From a virus, in the IMG/VR virus record IMGVR_UViG_3300025138_000233, positions 1-29,191 of that record: a stretch of DNA of 29,191 nt; one strand, written 5' to 3'. Made by a program: the position numbers and the translations under genes. This document shows positions 6,917 to 14,995 of the stretch, in pieces. Each line of letters begins with the position of its first letter. The stretch's first letter is position 1. Under the pieces are notes generated by a model, which was not told the origin of the DNA, did no database searches, and worked only from the letters and a program-made list of their open reading frames with translations.

Positions 6917-9190
6917 ATGAACATGCCCGATGTTCAGCAAGGTGAGTCGAAAGACGATTATTTGGATAGGTGCATGGGCGATTCAAAAATGGTTGATGAG
7001 TTCGGAAACCCTGCTCAAAGGGCCGCAGTGTGCAATACTTACTTTGAAGACAAGAAAGGTTTAGAGGCTTCTTACGAGTACAAAGACGAAGATGAAGAAA
7101 CCGTCGAAGCCGCAGAATACAAAGGCAAAAAAGTCACACTCAATAAACCATTCCGTACTCAAGGCGGGCCTAAAAAATTCGCAGTCTATGTACAAAATGG
7201 TGCAGGTCGAGTAGTCATTGTACGCTTTGGCGACCCTAACATGGAAATTAAGCGTGACGACCCCAAGCGGCGCAAAGCATTCCGTGACCGACACTCTTGC
7301 TCCGAAAAGAAAGACCGTACTACACCGGGCTATTGGTCTTGCCGACAATGGTCAACAAACAAAGTCGAAGCATCCTATGACGAACTATGGTCTTCTAACG
7401 AAGGAGAAATCATAGAAGGTATTGAAGAAGCAGAAGACAAACCTTGTTGCGGAGAGTGTGCTGAACACGCAGAAGCCGCAGAACCAACACCAAAAGAAGG
7501 TGAAACGCACGACTCCTATATGTCCCGTTGCCAAGAGGCAGGGTACAGCGAAGAGCAGTGTATGGCCGCACACAAAGGTCACAAGTTCCAAGAAGCAAAA
7601 AAAGACGATAAGGAAAATACTTATGCTTCTGCTTGTCCTATTGGTGAAGAAATGGTTGCTGGGACTTGCCAACCTGTCAATGTCACAATGGAGTTATCTG
7701 TCGATGAAGTTATTGCTAAAGTCGAAGCATCAACAGGCAAAAACATTCTTGAAATCAAAGGTGTGGCATTCCACGAAGGCTACAACAAAAACAAATGGGC
7801 TATTACAAAGCGTGGTGCAGAAAAGGTTCTTGAGCAAATGATTGGCTCCGACTTAACACTTAATCACCCCAAGGCTAAAGATATTGGATTTGAACGCAAC
7901 ATGGATGGTGGCGTTGACGAAGCAAATGTAGGAAAAGTTATTTCCGCAACAATAAGTTATCCCGACAACGAGAAGTATGAGGTAAAGTACGCCGCTCATG
8001 TTTATCGAGAAGAACTCTTTGAGGCTCTTGAATCCGGATTATGGCTTAAACCCGAATACGGTGTAAGTATTGGTGGCTACGGTATTCCTATTGCCGCAAA
8101 TGAAAACGGCATGGTTTTTGATAAGGACTTTACATTTGACCACTTGGCAATAGTTCATAAGCCAGCGTACAACCGTGCAACGATAGAGTCAGTTAAGAAG
8201 GTTGAAGAAAATGCAAAAGCAAAACATGGTGGGCAACACGGCAAACCCGGAAAGAACGACCCAAGAAAAACTCCTGCTAAACCCGATGAGCGACGAAAAG
8301 GCTCTAAGAAAAACCCACCCGGCTCCGCAAAAAAACCTAATTCAAAAATTGTTGTTTCGCCAGCAACTCGCAAAACACTTCAAAACAAAATGCAAGAGCA
8401 TAACAAAAAGGGCAAAGGGTCAAAGGCATCTATGGGCGCACTTCTCACTGTGTTCCGTCGTGGTGCTGGTGCTTTTAGCACAAGCCACGCACCCAATATG
8501 TCAAGAAATGGCTGGGGAGTCGCAAGAGTCAACGCTTTCCTGCATCTCCTTCGTACCGGAAGACCATCTAATCCCAACTACAAGCAAGACAATGACTTAC
8601 TTCCCAAAGGACATTCTCGTAGTAAAAGAACTGCTTCCACAGAAGAAACCTTGATAAGTCAAACCGCATCTTCGACAGAATACCGAAAGGGGATAACAAA
8701 TATGTCCGATGAAGAAAATATCACCGAAACTCTCGTAGCAAACGAGATGGAAGACTTACAAGCCCAACTTGTTCTTGCCCGTGCTGAACTTGAAGAAATG
8801 AAGGCAATTGAAATGGCTAAGGCAGAAGAAGACCGACAAGAACTTGTCACCACTGCTTCCGAACTTGGTCTTAAAGGTCACGAAGACCTTTCTTCAACTA
8901 CGCTAACTTCCCTTATTGCATCTTGGAAGGAAACACACAAGGAACCTGTGGTCGATATGGCCCCAGCAGTCCCAGCATCCGAATCAGCCGTCGCTTCCGA
9001 AGAAGTTAAAACCGCTGAACCTGTGGTCGCCAACTACCTAAACGGTAAGATGGTTGAAACCCCACAAACTCTTTACGCACAAGCATGGAATGCTTGGGCA
9101 TCATCTTGGAACAAGACTCTAAGTGGTGGCGAGCGTAAGGATGAGCGTGTTTGCGCTCCAAACTTTGAAGAAATGAAGGAGATGATTTGA
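6917..9190 (+). CDS. Prohead protease-scaffold polyprotein with extra domains
   Basis: 757 residues combine capsid maturation protease and scaffold. Residues 4-45 are a small Cys-containing module (GESKDDYLDRC, later AAVC) repeated in shorter form at 191-220 (GETHDSYMSRC). Residues 70-145 form a conserved basic domain (NKPFRTQGGPKKFAVYV, then RFGDPNMEIKRDDPKRRKAF) that I recall from other virion polyproteins. The protease spans about 275-430, with candidate catalytic H317 (TLNHP) and S384 (GVSIGG) and the family's DHLAIVHKPAY near 409-419. A Lys/Gly/Pro linker (430-505) and a second conserved module (506-567, FRRGAGAFSTSH, NGWGVARV) follow. Residues 596-757 are an acidic coiled-coil scaffold. 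No ribosome binding site precedes ATG 6917; ATG 6923 is an alternative. Confidence 0.8.
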   Translation: MNMPDVQQGESKDDYLDRCMGDSKMVDEFGNPAQRAAVCNTYFEDKKGLEASYEYKDEDEETVEAAEYKGKKVTLNKPFRTQGGPKKFAVYVQNGAGRVVIVRFGDPNMEIKRDDPKRRKAFRDRHSCSEKKDRTTPGYWSCRQWSTNKVEASYDELWSSNEGEIIEGIEEAEDKPCCGECAEHAEAAEPTPKEGETHDSYMSRCQEAGYSEEQCMAAHKGHKFQEAKKDDKENTYASACPIGEEMVAGTCQPVNVTMELSVDEVIAKVEASTGKNILEIKGVAFHEGYNKNKWAITKRGAEKVLEQMIGSDLTLNHPKAKDIGFERNMDGGVDEANVGKVISATISYPDNEKYEVKYAAHVYREELFEALESGLWLKPEYGVSIGGYGIPIAANENGMVFDKDFTFDHLAIVHKPAYNRATIESVKKVEENAKAKHGGQHGKPGKNDPRKTPAKPDERRKGSKKNPPGSAKKPNSKIVVSPATRKTLQNKMQEHNKKGKGSKASMGALLTVFRRGAGAFSTSHAPNMSRNGWGVARVNAFLHLLRTGRPSNPNYKQDNDLLPKGHSRSKRTASTEETLISQTASSTEYRKGITNMSDEENITETLVANEMEDLQAQLVLARAELEEMKAIEMAKAEEDRQELVTTASELGLKGHEDLSSTTLTSLIASWKETHKEPVVDMAPAVPASESAVASEEVKTAEPVVANYLNGKMVETPQTLYAQAWNAWASSWNKTLSGGERKDERVCAPNFEEMKEMI
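8702..9190 (+). CDS. Predicted internal start: separate scaffold protein
   Basis: An in-frame ATG at residue 596 of the polyprotein is preceded by AAAGGGGAT with an 8-base gap, which is a better ribosome binding site than that of the full-length ORF. It would give a 162-residue acidic protein with a long coiled coil (about its residues 12-50) and no protease, matching known scaffolds. Nested scaffold genes inside protease genes are established in lambda (C/Nu3). Whether this start is used is inference. Confidence 0.5.
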   Translation: MSDEENITETLVANEMEDLQAQLVLARAELEEMKAIEMAKAEEDRQELVTTASELGLKGHEDLSSTTLTSLIASWKETHKEPVVDMAPAVPASESAVASEEVKTAEPVVANYLNGKMVETPQTLYAQAWNAWASSWNKTLSGGERKDERVCAPNFEEMKEMI

Positions 9191-9604
9191 ATGGTAGCAT
9201 TTACAGGAAACGATACACGAAACGCAACTTTGAAAAATGCAAACACTGTTAGCGGTGTTGGTATTCTTCTCGCAAAAGACGGAACAGCAAACAAGGTTCA
9301 ACTTGGAGCCGCAACCGATGTGCCTTTGGGTGTTTCGGCAGGCGAGTCCAGCCGTGACGCTGACCAAGTTCTTGAAACCGCAGGCGCAACCTGCTCTTAC
9401 TTCCCAATGGGCGGTGTGCAAATGATTGCCGCTCTTGCAGAAACTTACACCACCGGACAACTTGTGTACCTAAAGGGTGCTGGCCGAGTCGGTGGAACCG
9501 CAGGCTCCGATAAACTTGTCGGCGTTTATGTCGGTGAAGGCGAAGTCGTTGGAACGGCTGGCCTCCTAATTCCAGTCAACACCACGCAGTGTGCAACGGC
9601 TTGA
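9191..9604 (+). CDS. Probable capsid decoration/stabilising protein
   Basis: 137 residues, mostly short beta strands with Gly, Ala, Thr and Val. It begins immediately after the polyprotein stop (TGA then ATG) with GGAGATGATT as ribosome binding site. The layout, a small beta-rich protein with a repeated GxAxDxxLGVxxGE-type segment and a final beta-strand series GVYVGEGEVVGTAG, resembles the DUF2190-type head decoration proteins usually encoded between scaffold and major capsid protein. The gene order strongly supports this. No signal peptide or transmembrane segment. The exact family is not certain. Confidence 0.6.
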   Translation: MVAFTGNDTRNATLKNANTVSGVGILLAKDGTANKVQLGAATDVPLGVSAGESSRDADQVLETAGATCSYFPMGGVQMIAALAETYTTGQLVYLKGAGRVGGTAGSDKLVGVYVGEGEVVGTAGLLIPVNTTQCATA

Positions 9605-9628
9605 TAACAAAAAATGGAAGTGAATGAA

Positions 9629-10564
9629 ATGGCTAACGAATCCCTCGAACAAATTATGAACGCATCTGCCGCCGCTGGGCCTTTTGGTACCGGTGACGCA
9701 GTTCTTGAACAAACCCTCCGTGACTTTATCCAACTACAATCCACTCGAATTGCAGTCGGAACACAACTTGTCGGAACCCGCACTGTCCCTTGGCTTGAGT
9801 TCAAGTGGTACACTGGCGTTGAAGGTACTTTCTCCTACCCATTGGATGATGCCGCAACTGTTGACCCAACCAAGATTGGAACTTCCAACTACACCGTGAA
9901 GTTGCAGAAGGGTCAAGGCCGCTGTGTTTTCCTCGACACTGTGCGACTCCGTGGCGAATCCTTTGAGAACATTGACCGACAACAAATGGCTATTGTCCGT
10001 GGACGAGCCGATGTTATCGACAACAACATTCTTTCCACCATCCACAGTGGTGCTGGACAAACCCAAGCCGCAACCGCAACCTTCGGTGCCGCTACTGCTG
10101 ATGAAGAAGGCGACCTCTTGAAGACCATGGACAAAATCTTCGCAAACGCTCGTGTTTCCGGAGATGAAGCGATGGCTCTTGTGCTACCTGCTTCAACCCG
10201 CAGTGCCCTCTTGAACACCCAACTTTACGGAAATGTCGTGGAGTCCCTTCAAGACCACATGCGCCGAATCGCTTCTATGAGCATTTACTACACCCGTGAC
10301 TTTACGGGCGGTAAGTCCTTGCTTCCAACAGATGCTACCGGTGCTATCGAAGACGACGCTCTCTTGCTCATTCCGGGCGCAGAAACAGGCGAGTTCTTCC
10401 AATACAACGGTGCTGGCTACCAAGAAACTGAATTGACTCGCCTACCGGGCGTTGGATTCGATTGGCTCTTGACTGGCTACATGGGTAGTATTGTCCATCA
10501 GCATCAAGACGGTGCCGCATCCGGCAAGTCAAACCGAATTGCTAAGATTACAGGCGTAGTTTGA
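9629..10564 (+). CDS. Major capsid protein, HK97 fold
   Basis: This protein forms the icosahedral shell. 311 residues from ATG 9629, which has GGAAGTGA upstream; an ATG at 9614 would add five residues but has no ribosome binding site. Features expected of the HK97 fold: a helical N-terminus (possibly the short cleaved segment), an E-loop-like stretch with VPWLEFKWYTG and a beta hairpin near residues 50-100, a long spine helix near 110-135 (ENIDRQQMAIVRGRADVIDNN) and an A-domain with LVLPASTRSALL and a C-terminal beta sheet. Position after protease/scaffold and decoration genes supports the call. Codons are more GC-rich and regular than those of neighbouring genes, as expected for high expression. 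Confidence 0.85.
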   Translation: MANESLEQIMNASAAAGPFGTGDAVLEQTLRDFIQLQSTRIAVGTQLVGTRTVPWLEFKWYTGVEGTFSYPLDDAATVDPTKIGTSNYTVKLQKGQGRCVFLDTVRLRGESFENIDRQQMAIVRGRADVIDNNILSTIHSGAGQTQAATATFGAATADEEGDLLKTMDKIFANARVSGDEAMALVLPASTRSALLNTQLYGNVVESLQDHMRRIASMSIYYTRDFTGGKSLLPTDATGAIEDDALLLIPGAETGEFFQYNGAGYQETELTRLPGVGFDWLLTGYMGSIVHQHQDGAASGKSNRIAKITGVV

Positions 10565-10574
10565 GGTGATTTAG

Positions 10575-11093
10575 TTGGCACAGAACCGCAAATTCCAAGA
10601 CTTTGTTGAATCAAAGTATGTCGCACCCGGCGGCATCGCAACTGGCGACCTTGCAGACCTTGCAGTTAGCACTGGAAAAATTGCTAACGATGCAGTAGTT
10701 GACTCCAAAATTGGCGGACTTTTGATGCAAACTCAAAAGTACATCTATGATGGCTCAAGCAAAACCACAGGAGCAAAGACTCTTGTTGGCCCATCCGGAG
10801 CGCAACAACTACCTGCTGGTGCAATTGTCCACTCGTTTATGATTAACCCACAGCCAGCATTTGCCTCTTCCGGCAGTGCTACAATTGCTTTGGGAATCAC
10901 AGGTGGTGCTTCAAACTTTTTGGGAGCCACAGCATTTGACAACGCCGCACTCGTGCAGGCTTCTTCTCACTTCCGTCACCCAGCCACATCTTCTATCATT
11001 GGAGGCGCAACAAATGTTTTGTTGACAATTGGCGGAGCCGCTATCACCGATGGTGCTTGTGAAGTCTTTATCTCCTTTATGATTCCTGCTTGA
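10575..11093 (+). CDS. Probable second head decoration protein, TTG start
   Basis: TTG at 10575 is chosen because GAGGTGATT (10563-10571), overlapping the capsid gene stop, is an excellent ribosome binding site. 172 residues. Near residues 20-45 is a short copy of the AV-x-x-x-KI fibre repeat (LAVSTGKIANDAVVDSKIGG). The rest is a beta-rich Ala/Gly/Ser/Thr domain (SGSATIALGITGG; NVLLTIGGAAITDGACEVFISFMI) of the kind seen in head fibres and decoration proteins. It directly follows the major capsid gene and shares its codon style, so a virion surface protein is likely. No named family can be given. Confidence 0.6.
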   Translation: MAQNRKFQDFVESKYVAPGGIATGDLADLAVSTGKIANDAVVDSKIGGLLMQTQKYIYDGSSKTTGAKTLVGPSGAQQLPAGAIVHSFMINPQPAFASSGSATIALGITGGASNFLGATAFDNAALVQASSHFRHPATSSIIGGATNVLLTIGGAAITDGACEVFISFMIPA

Positions 11094-11104
11094 GGTGATT
11101 CACC

Positions 11105-11260
11105 TTGAGCGAATCAATTAAAGAATGGACAGAACCGGATGGCTCAATCTATCGTCTTCGTGACGATGGTGACTATGATGTTATCCCCCCAAAGAAAGAG
11201 GTTAAGGCAAAGCCTAAACCCAAAGCGCAGAAGAGTAGTACAAAGAAGGGAAGCAAATGA
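11105..11260 (+). CDS. Small Lys-rich protein, 51 aa, TTG start
   Basis: TTG at 11105 follows GAGGTGATTCACC, whose first bases overlap the stop of the preceding gene. The frame ends at TGA 11258-11260 and overlaps the next ATG (ATGA). The N-terminal half (EWTEPDGSIYRLRDDGDYDV) looks like a short beta domain; the C-terminal 22 residues are almost entirely Lys with Pro, Ala, Ser and Gly, and should be disordered and nucleic-acid or capsid-interior binding. Similar Lys-tailed miniproteins occur in head operons of tailed viruses. Function unknown. Confidence 0.6.
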   Translation: MSESIKEWTEPDGSIYRLRDDGDYDVIPPKKEVKAKPKPKAQKSSTKKGSK

Positions 11261-11610
11261 CTGAGCGTACAAAATTAGTTAAAAAACTTAACGATTTAGG
11301 CATTCCTGTACCAAAAGGTGCAAAACTTGCCGACCTTCAACACCGCCATGAACATTGGATGAGCGGCAGTGGTTGGCTTGTACGACTTGTTCGGCCACCT
11401 TCTCGCAAACCACAAAGTCCCGCAACACTTATTCCCGACCGAGAAACCTATTGGCTACCCGATTCAAGAATGGCTCGTGATATTGTTGAAACAAAACTTG
11501 TTTTTGTTTTAGGCCGCTCTTTATCTGCCCCAAAAGGTACACCTACAATTGAGGTACCGGAAGACTATAACGACAGATGGCCTGTGAACGAAGTAGGTGA
11601 AGAAGAGTGA
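11257..11610 (+). CDS. Small protein with SAP/HeH-like N-terminus
   Basis: ATG at 11257 overlaps the upstream stop. 117 residues. The first 35 (TKLVKKLNDLGIPVPKGAKL...LQHRHEHW) match the helix-extension-helix pattern of SAP/HeH motifs, which bind DNA or cap small virion proteins. The remainder is a short beta-rich region (GWLVRLVRPP, ETYWLPDSRMAR, VFVLGRSLSAP) and an acidic tail. It overlaps the next gene start by GTGA. Its position after the capsid genes suggests a head completion or DNA-contacting virion protein, which is inference. Confidence 0.6.
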   Translation: MTERTKLVKKLNDLGIPVPKGAKLADLQHRHEHWMSGSGWLVRLVRPPSRKPQSPATLIPDRETYWLPDSRMARDIVETKLVFVLGRSLSAPKGTPTIEVPEDYNDRWPVNEVGEEE

Positions 11611-11996
11611 CAGTCACTACCGACAACATTCGAGATTTACTTAATCGACCCCGTGGCCTTAACGAAGGTACTATCACCGAGTACATTTCTATGAGAACAG
11701 AACAAGTCAACAAGTCCGCAAGAAATAACAAGTTTCTTGCAGAAGACTCAATCAATGTGGTCACAACCGCACAAAAAGAAGCCTGTATTAAGGCTCTTGT
11801 ATCAAGCGACTGTTTGCAGGTTATGATTGATACGCTACCTTCTTATGTCAACGAAAGTGAAAGAAAAGAGCAAGATATTCGTTTGACCGCACAACTTAGA
11901 GGATTTACTCAAAGAGGAAACGATTTGCTCGCTCTCATTTCGGAAAAAGGCGGAACGGCTGTTAAAGTCACTTCAACCAAAACGAAGTTAGAGTGA
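11607..11996 (+). CDS. Probable head-tail connector protein, 129 aa, GTG start
   Basis: GTG at 11607 overlaps the upstream stop (GTGA), with GGTGA six bases before it. The all-helical product (VTTDNIRDLLNRPRGLNEGTI; then TTAQKEACIKALVSSDCLQVMIDTLPSYV) has the size and character of small connector or adaptor proteins encoded between major capsid and tail genes. The C-terminus is short and basic. No catalytic motif. The call rests mainly on position and helical composition. Confidence 0.5.
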   Translation: MTVTTDNIRDLLNRPRGLNEGTITEYISMRTEQVNKSARNNKFLAEDSINVVTTAQKEACIKALVSSDCLQVMIDTLPSYVNESERKEQDIRLTAQLRGFTQRGNDLLALISEKGGTAVKVTSTKTKLE

Positions 11997-12001
11997 GTAT
12001 T

Positions 12002-14197
12002 ATGGCAACAATAAAGTGGCTCGGAGGAACCGACACTGCTTCTGCAACTGCGGCTAACTGGAAAGGTGGTTCAGTACCCGGTGCTAACGATGTTGCCCTT
12101 TTTGACAACGAAGGTTTGGCAGACTGCGCTTGGACTTTAACAAGCAGTGGAAGTCTTACTGTTTCGGAAATAGTCATTGAATCAAATTTTGACCATCAAG
12201 TTATTTTAAACGCTATACCATTCGTAAAAGGGTTGTACCTAAACGGTATTTTAAACGCAGGTTCGGCAGGAACAATTGTATTCCAACATGGTGCATCTCC
12301 TAATTTTTTTGGCACATACAAAACATACAATGAAAGATTTATACTGATTGACTCAAACGCATCTTATGTAGGTGATGTGACTTTTTCTCTTGAAGGAAGT
12401 GCATCACCATTAACAAAGTTTGATGATGGAAACCACCCTATTGTGCGATTGACAGGTGGCAAATTTGCTCCCGATTATGTTGCTCCAACATCAACAAGTG
12501 GCAAGGCAACATTTACATCATTTACAATCGCGTCGGGTGTGAACTTTCTTCCGGATGGCGCATTAGTGGATAATGATAGGCTAAAAGTATTTTCTTTTGA
12601 TGCAGTCACAATGACTGATGCTACAACAGTTGACTTTGGTCTTTCGACAGTTGAGTTCACAGCCACCAGTAGTGGCATACAACTACCTGTGGAAGGCGCA
12701 ACAGGTTATCCTGCTACATTCTTACCTTACTACCGAAAGGTAGTGCTAAAGGCTAACACAGCAGGTCATAAAATCTTAATGGCTGACAACACATTTCTTA
12801 GTGTGGAAGAGTTGGAAATACAAGACGGTGTTATGTTTCTTGGGCCACAAACGGCGACTGCACAAGGAGCGGATATTCGCTCAATGAAAACCCCTGTGAT
12901 TCGTGGAACTTGGTCGTTTTCCCAAATATCAGCAGGTGTGTATCGAAGCCCAAGACACGCTTCCGGGCCAATGCCAAAGGTCAACGGCAATTTTCATATC
13001 ACAGGTAAATTAGATGTTGATGGTCTTATTGACCCAACAGGACTTGAATTAAACCCACAAGGTTCTAATCCGGGTGGTACAGCGGCAAATACTCTTTGGC
13101 TCAACAGTGGTGACAGCAACAAACTCTATCACGGGTCAAGCGAGGTAGGTGGTGGTGGCGGTGGTATCACAGCACTCACAGGAGAGGTCACGGCGAGCGG
13201 CTCCGGCTCAGTAGCGGCTACTATTGCTAACTCCGCAGTAGTTGCTGATAAATTAGCCAGCAACGCTGTCACTACTGCAAAGATAAACGCTGATGCTGTG
13301 ACGAATGCTAAAATTGCTGATGATGCGGTTGACACAGAAAATATCGCTGATGATGCAATCACAGCCGCACTTATTGATAATGGGGCAGTAGGCACAGCGG
13401 CTATTGCTAACGATGCTGTCACAGAAGACAAGTTAGCCAACTCACTACTGGCTGAAATTGATGCCAATACAGCCAAGACTGGTATTACCTCCGGCCAAGC
13501 AACTGCTATCACGGCTAATACAGCAAAGGTCACTAACGCTACACACAGCGGAGAAGTCACAGGGGCAACTGCGCTCACTATCGCTGACAATGTGGTTGAC
13601 GAAGCAAACCTCAAGGTATCAAATACCCCTACTAACGGCTACGCTCTTACAGCGCAAAGTGGAGCAAGTGGTGGTTTGACTTGGGCCGCTATGAGTGGTG
13701 GCGCACCTGCCCTTCAATACCTAAGACTCTTTATGAAAAACCTAAGTGGCAACGCCAACAACTACACGGCTACTGGCTCCTATCAAATTTTAGACATAGC
13801 CAACACATCAAATTGGGGAGAATCGACTACTGGAACTCATAACGACATAACAGTGACAAACGCTTCCAGTGACCACATAGTTCTCGGTGCAGGTGGGCTT
13901 TATCACATTATTGTGACTATGGAGTTCTTCCCTGTTAGTGGAGTCACCAGCCGTGATATGTGGATGGTTGTTAGTACCGACACATCAAGTACGGGACAAT
14001 TAGGAAATGCTCGAAGTCAAAATGGTGTTGACAACCTAAAACTACAACACAGCACTTATCACGAAGTTGCTTCGGGAGGCAGTGACGACGAGATTTATTT
14101 TTCAATCCGTTCTAATTCAAACAACAGCAACATTATTGCATTTACTGACCACCGAAGCACCATCCATGTCACCCGTGTAGGAGATTCGACAGTATGA
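12002..14197 (+). CDS. Large fibre/whisker protein with decapeptide repeats and C1q-like tip
   Basis: ATG at 12002 is preferred, with GAGTGAGT upstream; a GTG at 11993 overlapping the upstream stop would add three residues. The roughly 730-residue protein has three parts. An N-terminal region (about 1-370) opens with KWLGGTDTASATAANWKGGSVPGANDVALF, the entry signature of beta-helical adhesins. After a six-glycine linker come seven tandem decapeptides of the form AxxAVxxxKI (about 409-478), which pack into trimeric fibre shafts. A C-terminal beta sandwich (about 570-732; YHIIVTMEFFPV, STIHVTRVG) resembles TNF/C1q trimer tips. It should form a trimeric surface fibre. Its place among connector genes suggests a head or neck whisker rather than a tail fibre. 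Confidence 0.75.
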   Translation: MATIKWLGGTDTASATAANWKGGSVPGANDVALFDNEGLADCAWTLTSSGSLTVSEIVIESNFDHQVILNAIPFVKGLYLNGILNAGSAGTIVFQHGASPNFFGTYKTYNERFILIDSNASYVGDVTFSLEGSASPLTKFDDGNHPIVRLTGGKFAPDYVAPTSTSGKATFTSFTIASGVNFLPDGALVDNDRLKVFSFDAVTMTDATTVDFGLSTVEFTATSSGIQLPVEGATGYPATFLPYYRKVVLKANTAGHKILMADNTFLSVEELEIQDGVMFLGPQTATAQGADIRSMKTPVIRGTWSFSQISAGVYRSPRHASGPMPKVNGNFHITGKLDVDGLIDPTGLELNPQGSNPGGTAANTLWLNSGDSNKLYHGSSEVGGGGGGITALTGEVTASGSGSVAATIANSAVVADKLASNAVTTAKINADAVTNAKIADDAVDTENIADDAITAALIDNGAVGTAAIANDAVTEDKLANSLLAEIDANTAKTGITSGQATAITANTAKVTNATHSGEVTGATALTIADNVVDEANLKVSNTPTNGYALTAQSGASGGLTWAAMSGGAPALQYLRLFMKNLSGNANNYTATGSYQILDIANTSNWGESTTGTHNDITVTNASSDHIVLGAGGLYHIIVTMEFFPVSGVTSRDMWMVVSTDTSSTGQLGNARSQNGVDNLKLQHSTYHEVASGGSDDEIYFSIRSNSNNSNIIAFTDHRSTIHVTRVGDSTV
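13226..13435 (+). repeat. Seven tandem 30-bp (decapeptide) fibre repeats
   Basis: Seven in-frame 30-base units encode variants of ANxAVxxxKI. Amino acids are conserved at the Ala-Val core and the final Lys-Ile/Leu, while third codon positions drift. This shows selection on the protein, not a recent DNA duplication. Confidence 0.8.
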
Positions 14198-14367
14198 CAC
14201 TACAAACAAAATTAGAAATAAGATTTCCCGACCATGATTGGTCACACATGGTCGAAGACTCGTGCTTTATTATGAGCAAGGGAGTGTATTGGATTAAGCA
14301 AAGTGCTTGGTACAATGACCTTCCTCAATGGACTTCGGATGAAATTAAAGCATTTTTGGAGAGTTAA
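14194..14367 (+). CDS. Small Trp-rich protein, 57 aa
   Basis: ATG overlaps the fibre stop (ATGA). 57 residues with four Trp and several acidic residues. The pattern is one small alpha/beta unit: an initial strand-like TLQTKLEIRFP, a central MVEDSCFIMSKGVYWIKQ hairpin, and a C-terminal helix SDEIKAFLES. No family recognised. It ends two bases before the next ATG. Length, overlap and absence of a competing frame support a real gene. It may chaperone or cap the preceding fibre, which is speculative. Confidence 0.55.
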   Translation: MTLQTKLEIRFPDHDWSHMVEDSCFIMSKGVYWIKQSAWYNDLPQWTSDEIKAFLES

Positions 14368-14369
14368 AT

Positions 14370-14546
14370 ATGGGAGAAAAAAGAAAGGGAAAAATAGTGT
14401 ACCATCCTCCGGAAAGGTGCTATACCAATGTGAACATTGAAGAAACACCCCATGGCTACAAGATTTATCGGGTGGGCGAAACGCGACATTTTACCGTGAT
14501 TCCGCTTTCAGCCGCAAAAGAAGTTCTATACAACAAAGGTGAATAA
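14370..14546 (+). CDS. Small protein of unknown function, 58 aa
   Basis: ATG at 14370 lies two bases after the upstream stop; GGAGAG in the previous codons serves as ribosome binding site. The product begins with a basic MGEKRKGK and continues with beta-strand-like segments (GYKIYRVGETRHFTVIPLS) and a short terminal helix. No known motif. Its last codons carry GGTGA, the ribosome binding site for the next gene. Confidence 0.5.
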   Translation: MGEKRKGKIVYHPPERCYTNVNIEETPHGYKIYRVGETRHFTVIPLSAAKEVLYNKGE

Positions 14547-14547
14547 A

Positions 14548-14853
14548 ATGGATATTGAAATGATTATACTAATTGCCGCTATTGCAGTGGGTCTTGGGCT
14601 TGCTGGCTACCGCACATACAAAAAATTGATGGCTGATGGCAAGATAACCCTTGACGAAGTTATGGACTTGGCTGACGACCTAAAAGATATTGCCTCAAAA
14701 CTACCTTCCCTATCTTCGATTAAGAAGATGAAAAAAGCGGAGTTAATTGAACTTGCTAACGAAAACGGTCTTGCCGTTGACGGAACAAAAGCAGACCTCA
14801 TTTCCCGTCTTAAAGACGCAAAGCAGGTGATTGAGGATGAACAACAATCTTGA
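14548..14853 (+). CDS. Membrane-anchored SAP/HeH-domain protein
   Basis: ATG at 14548 is chosen because GGTGA lies just upstream; a GTG at 14539 would put that site inside the gene. 101 residues: an N-terminal membrane helix (IEMIILIAAIAVGLGLAGY, about 3-21), a charged helical linker (25-60), and a C-terminal SAP/HeH motif (about 63-91: KAELIELANENGLAVDGTKA then DLISRL). SAP/HeH motifs bind DNA or mediate protein contacts. A membrane anchor joined to a SAP domain could tether DNA or virions to the membrane. The function is not established. Confidence 0.65.
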   Translation: MDIEMIILIAAIAVGLGLAGYRTYKKLMADGKITLDEVMDLADDLKDIASKLPSLSSIKKMKKAELIELANENGLAVDGTKADLISRLKDAKQVIEDEQQS

Positions 14854-14995
14854 AGAACGAGTCGAGTCTTTAGACGACCGAGTGGAATTGCTTGAAAAAG
14901 CAGTGTTTGAGTTATCCCTTATGGCAAAGTATCTCAAGTACGCATTCTTTGCTATGCTTGCTTCACTTGGCGTTGATGTACAGGGGTTGATGTGA
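14837..14995 (+). CDS. Small coiled-coil/hydrophobic protein, 52 aa
   Basis: ATG at 14837 lies within the end of the preceding gene, with a strong AGGTGATT ribosome binding site. Residues 1-28 have a heptad pattern (LEERVESLDDRVELLEKAV). Residues 32-46 (YLKYAFFAMLASLGV) are hydrophobic and could insert in a membrane or in a virion channel. The coiled coil plus hydrophobic helix recalls small phage membrane or spanin/holin-like accessory proteins, and it may act with the preceding membrane protein. The next gene starts on its stop (GTGATG). Confidence 0.55.
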   Translation: MNNNLEERVESLDDRVELLEKAVFELSLMAKYLKYAFFAMLASLGVDVQGLM

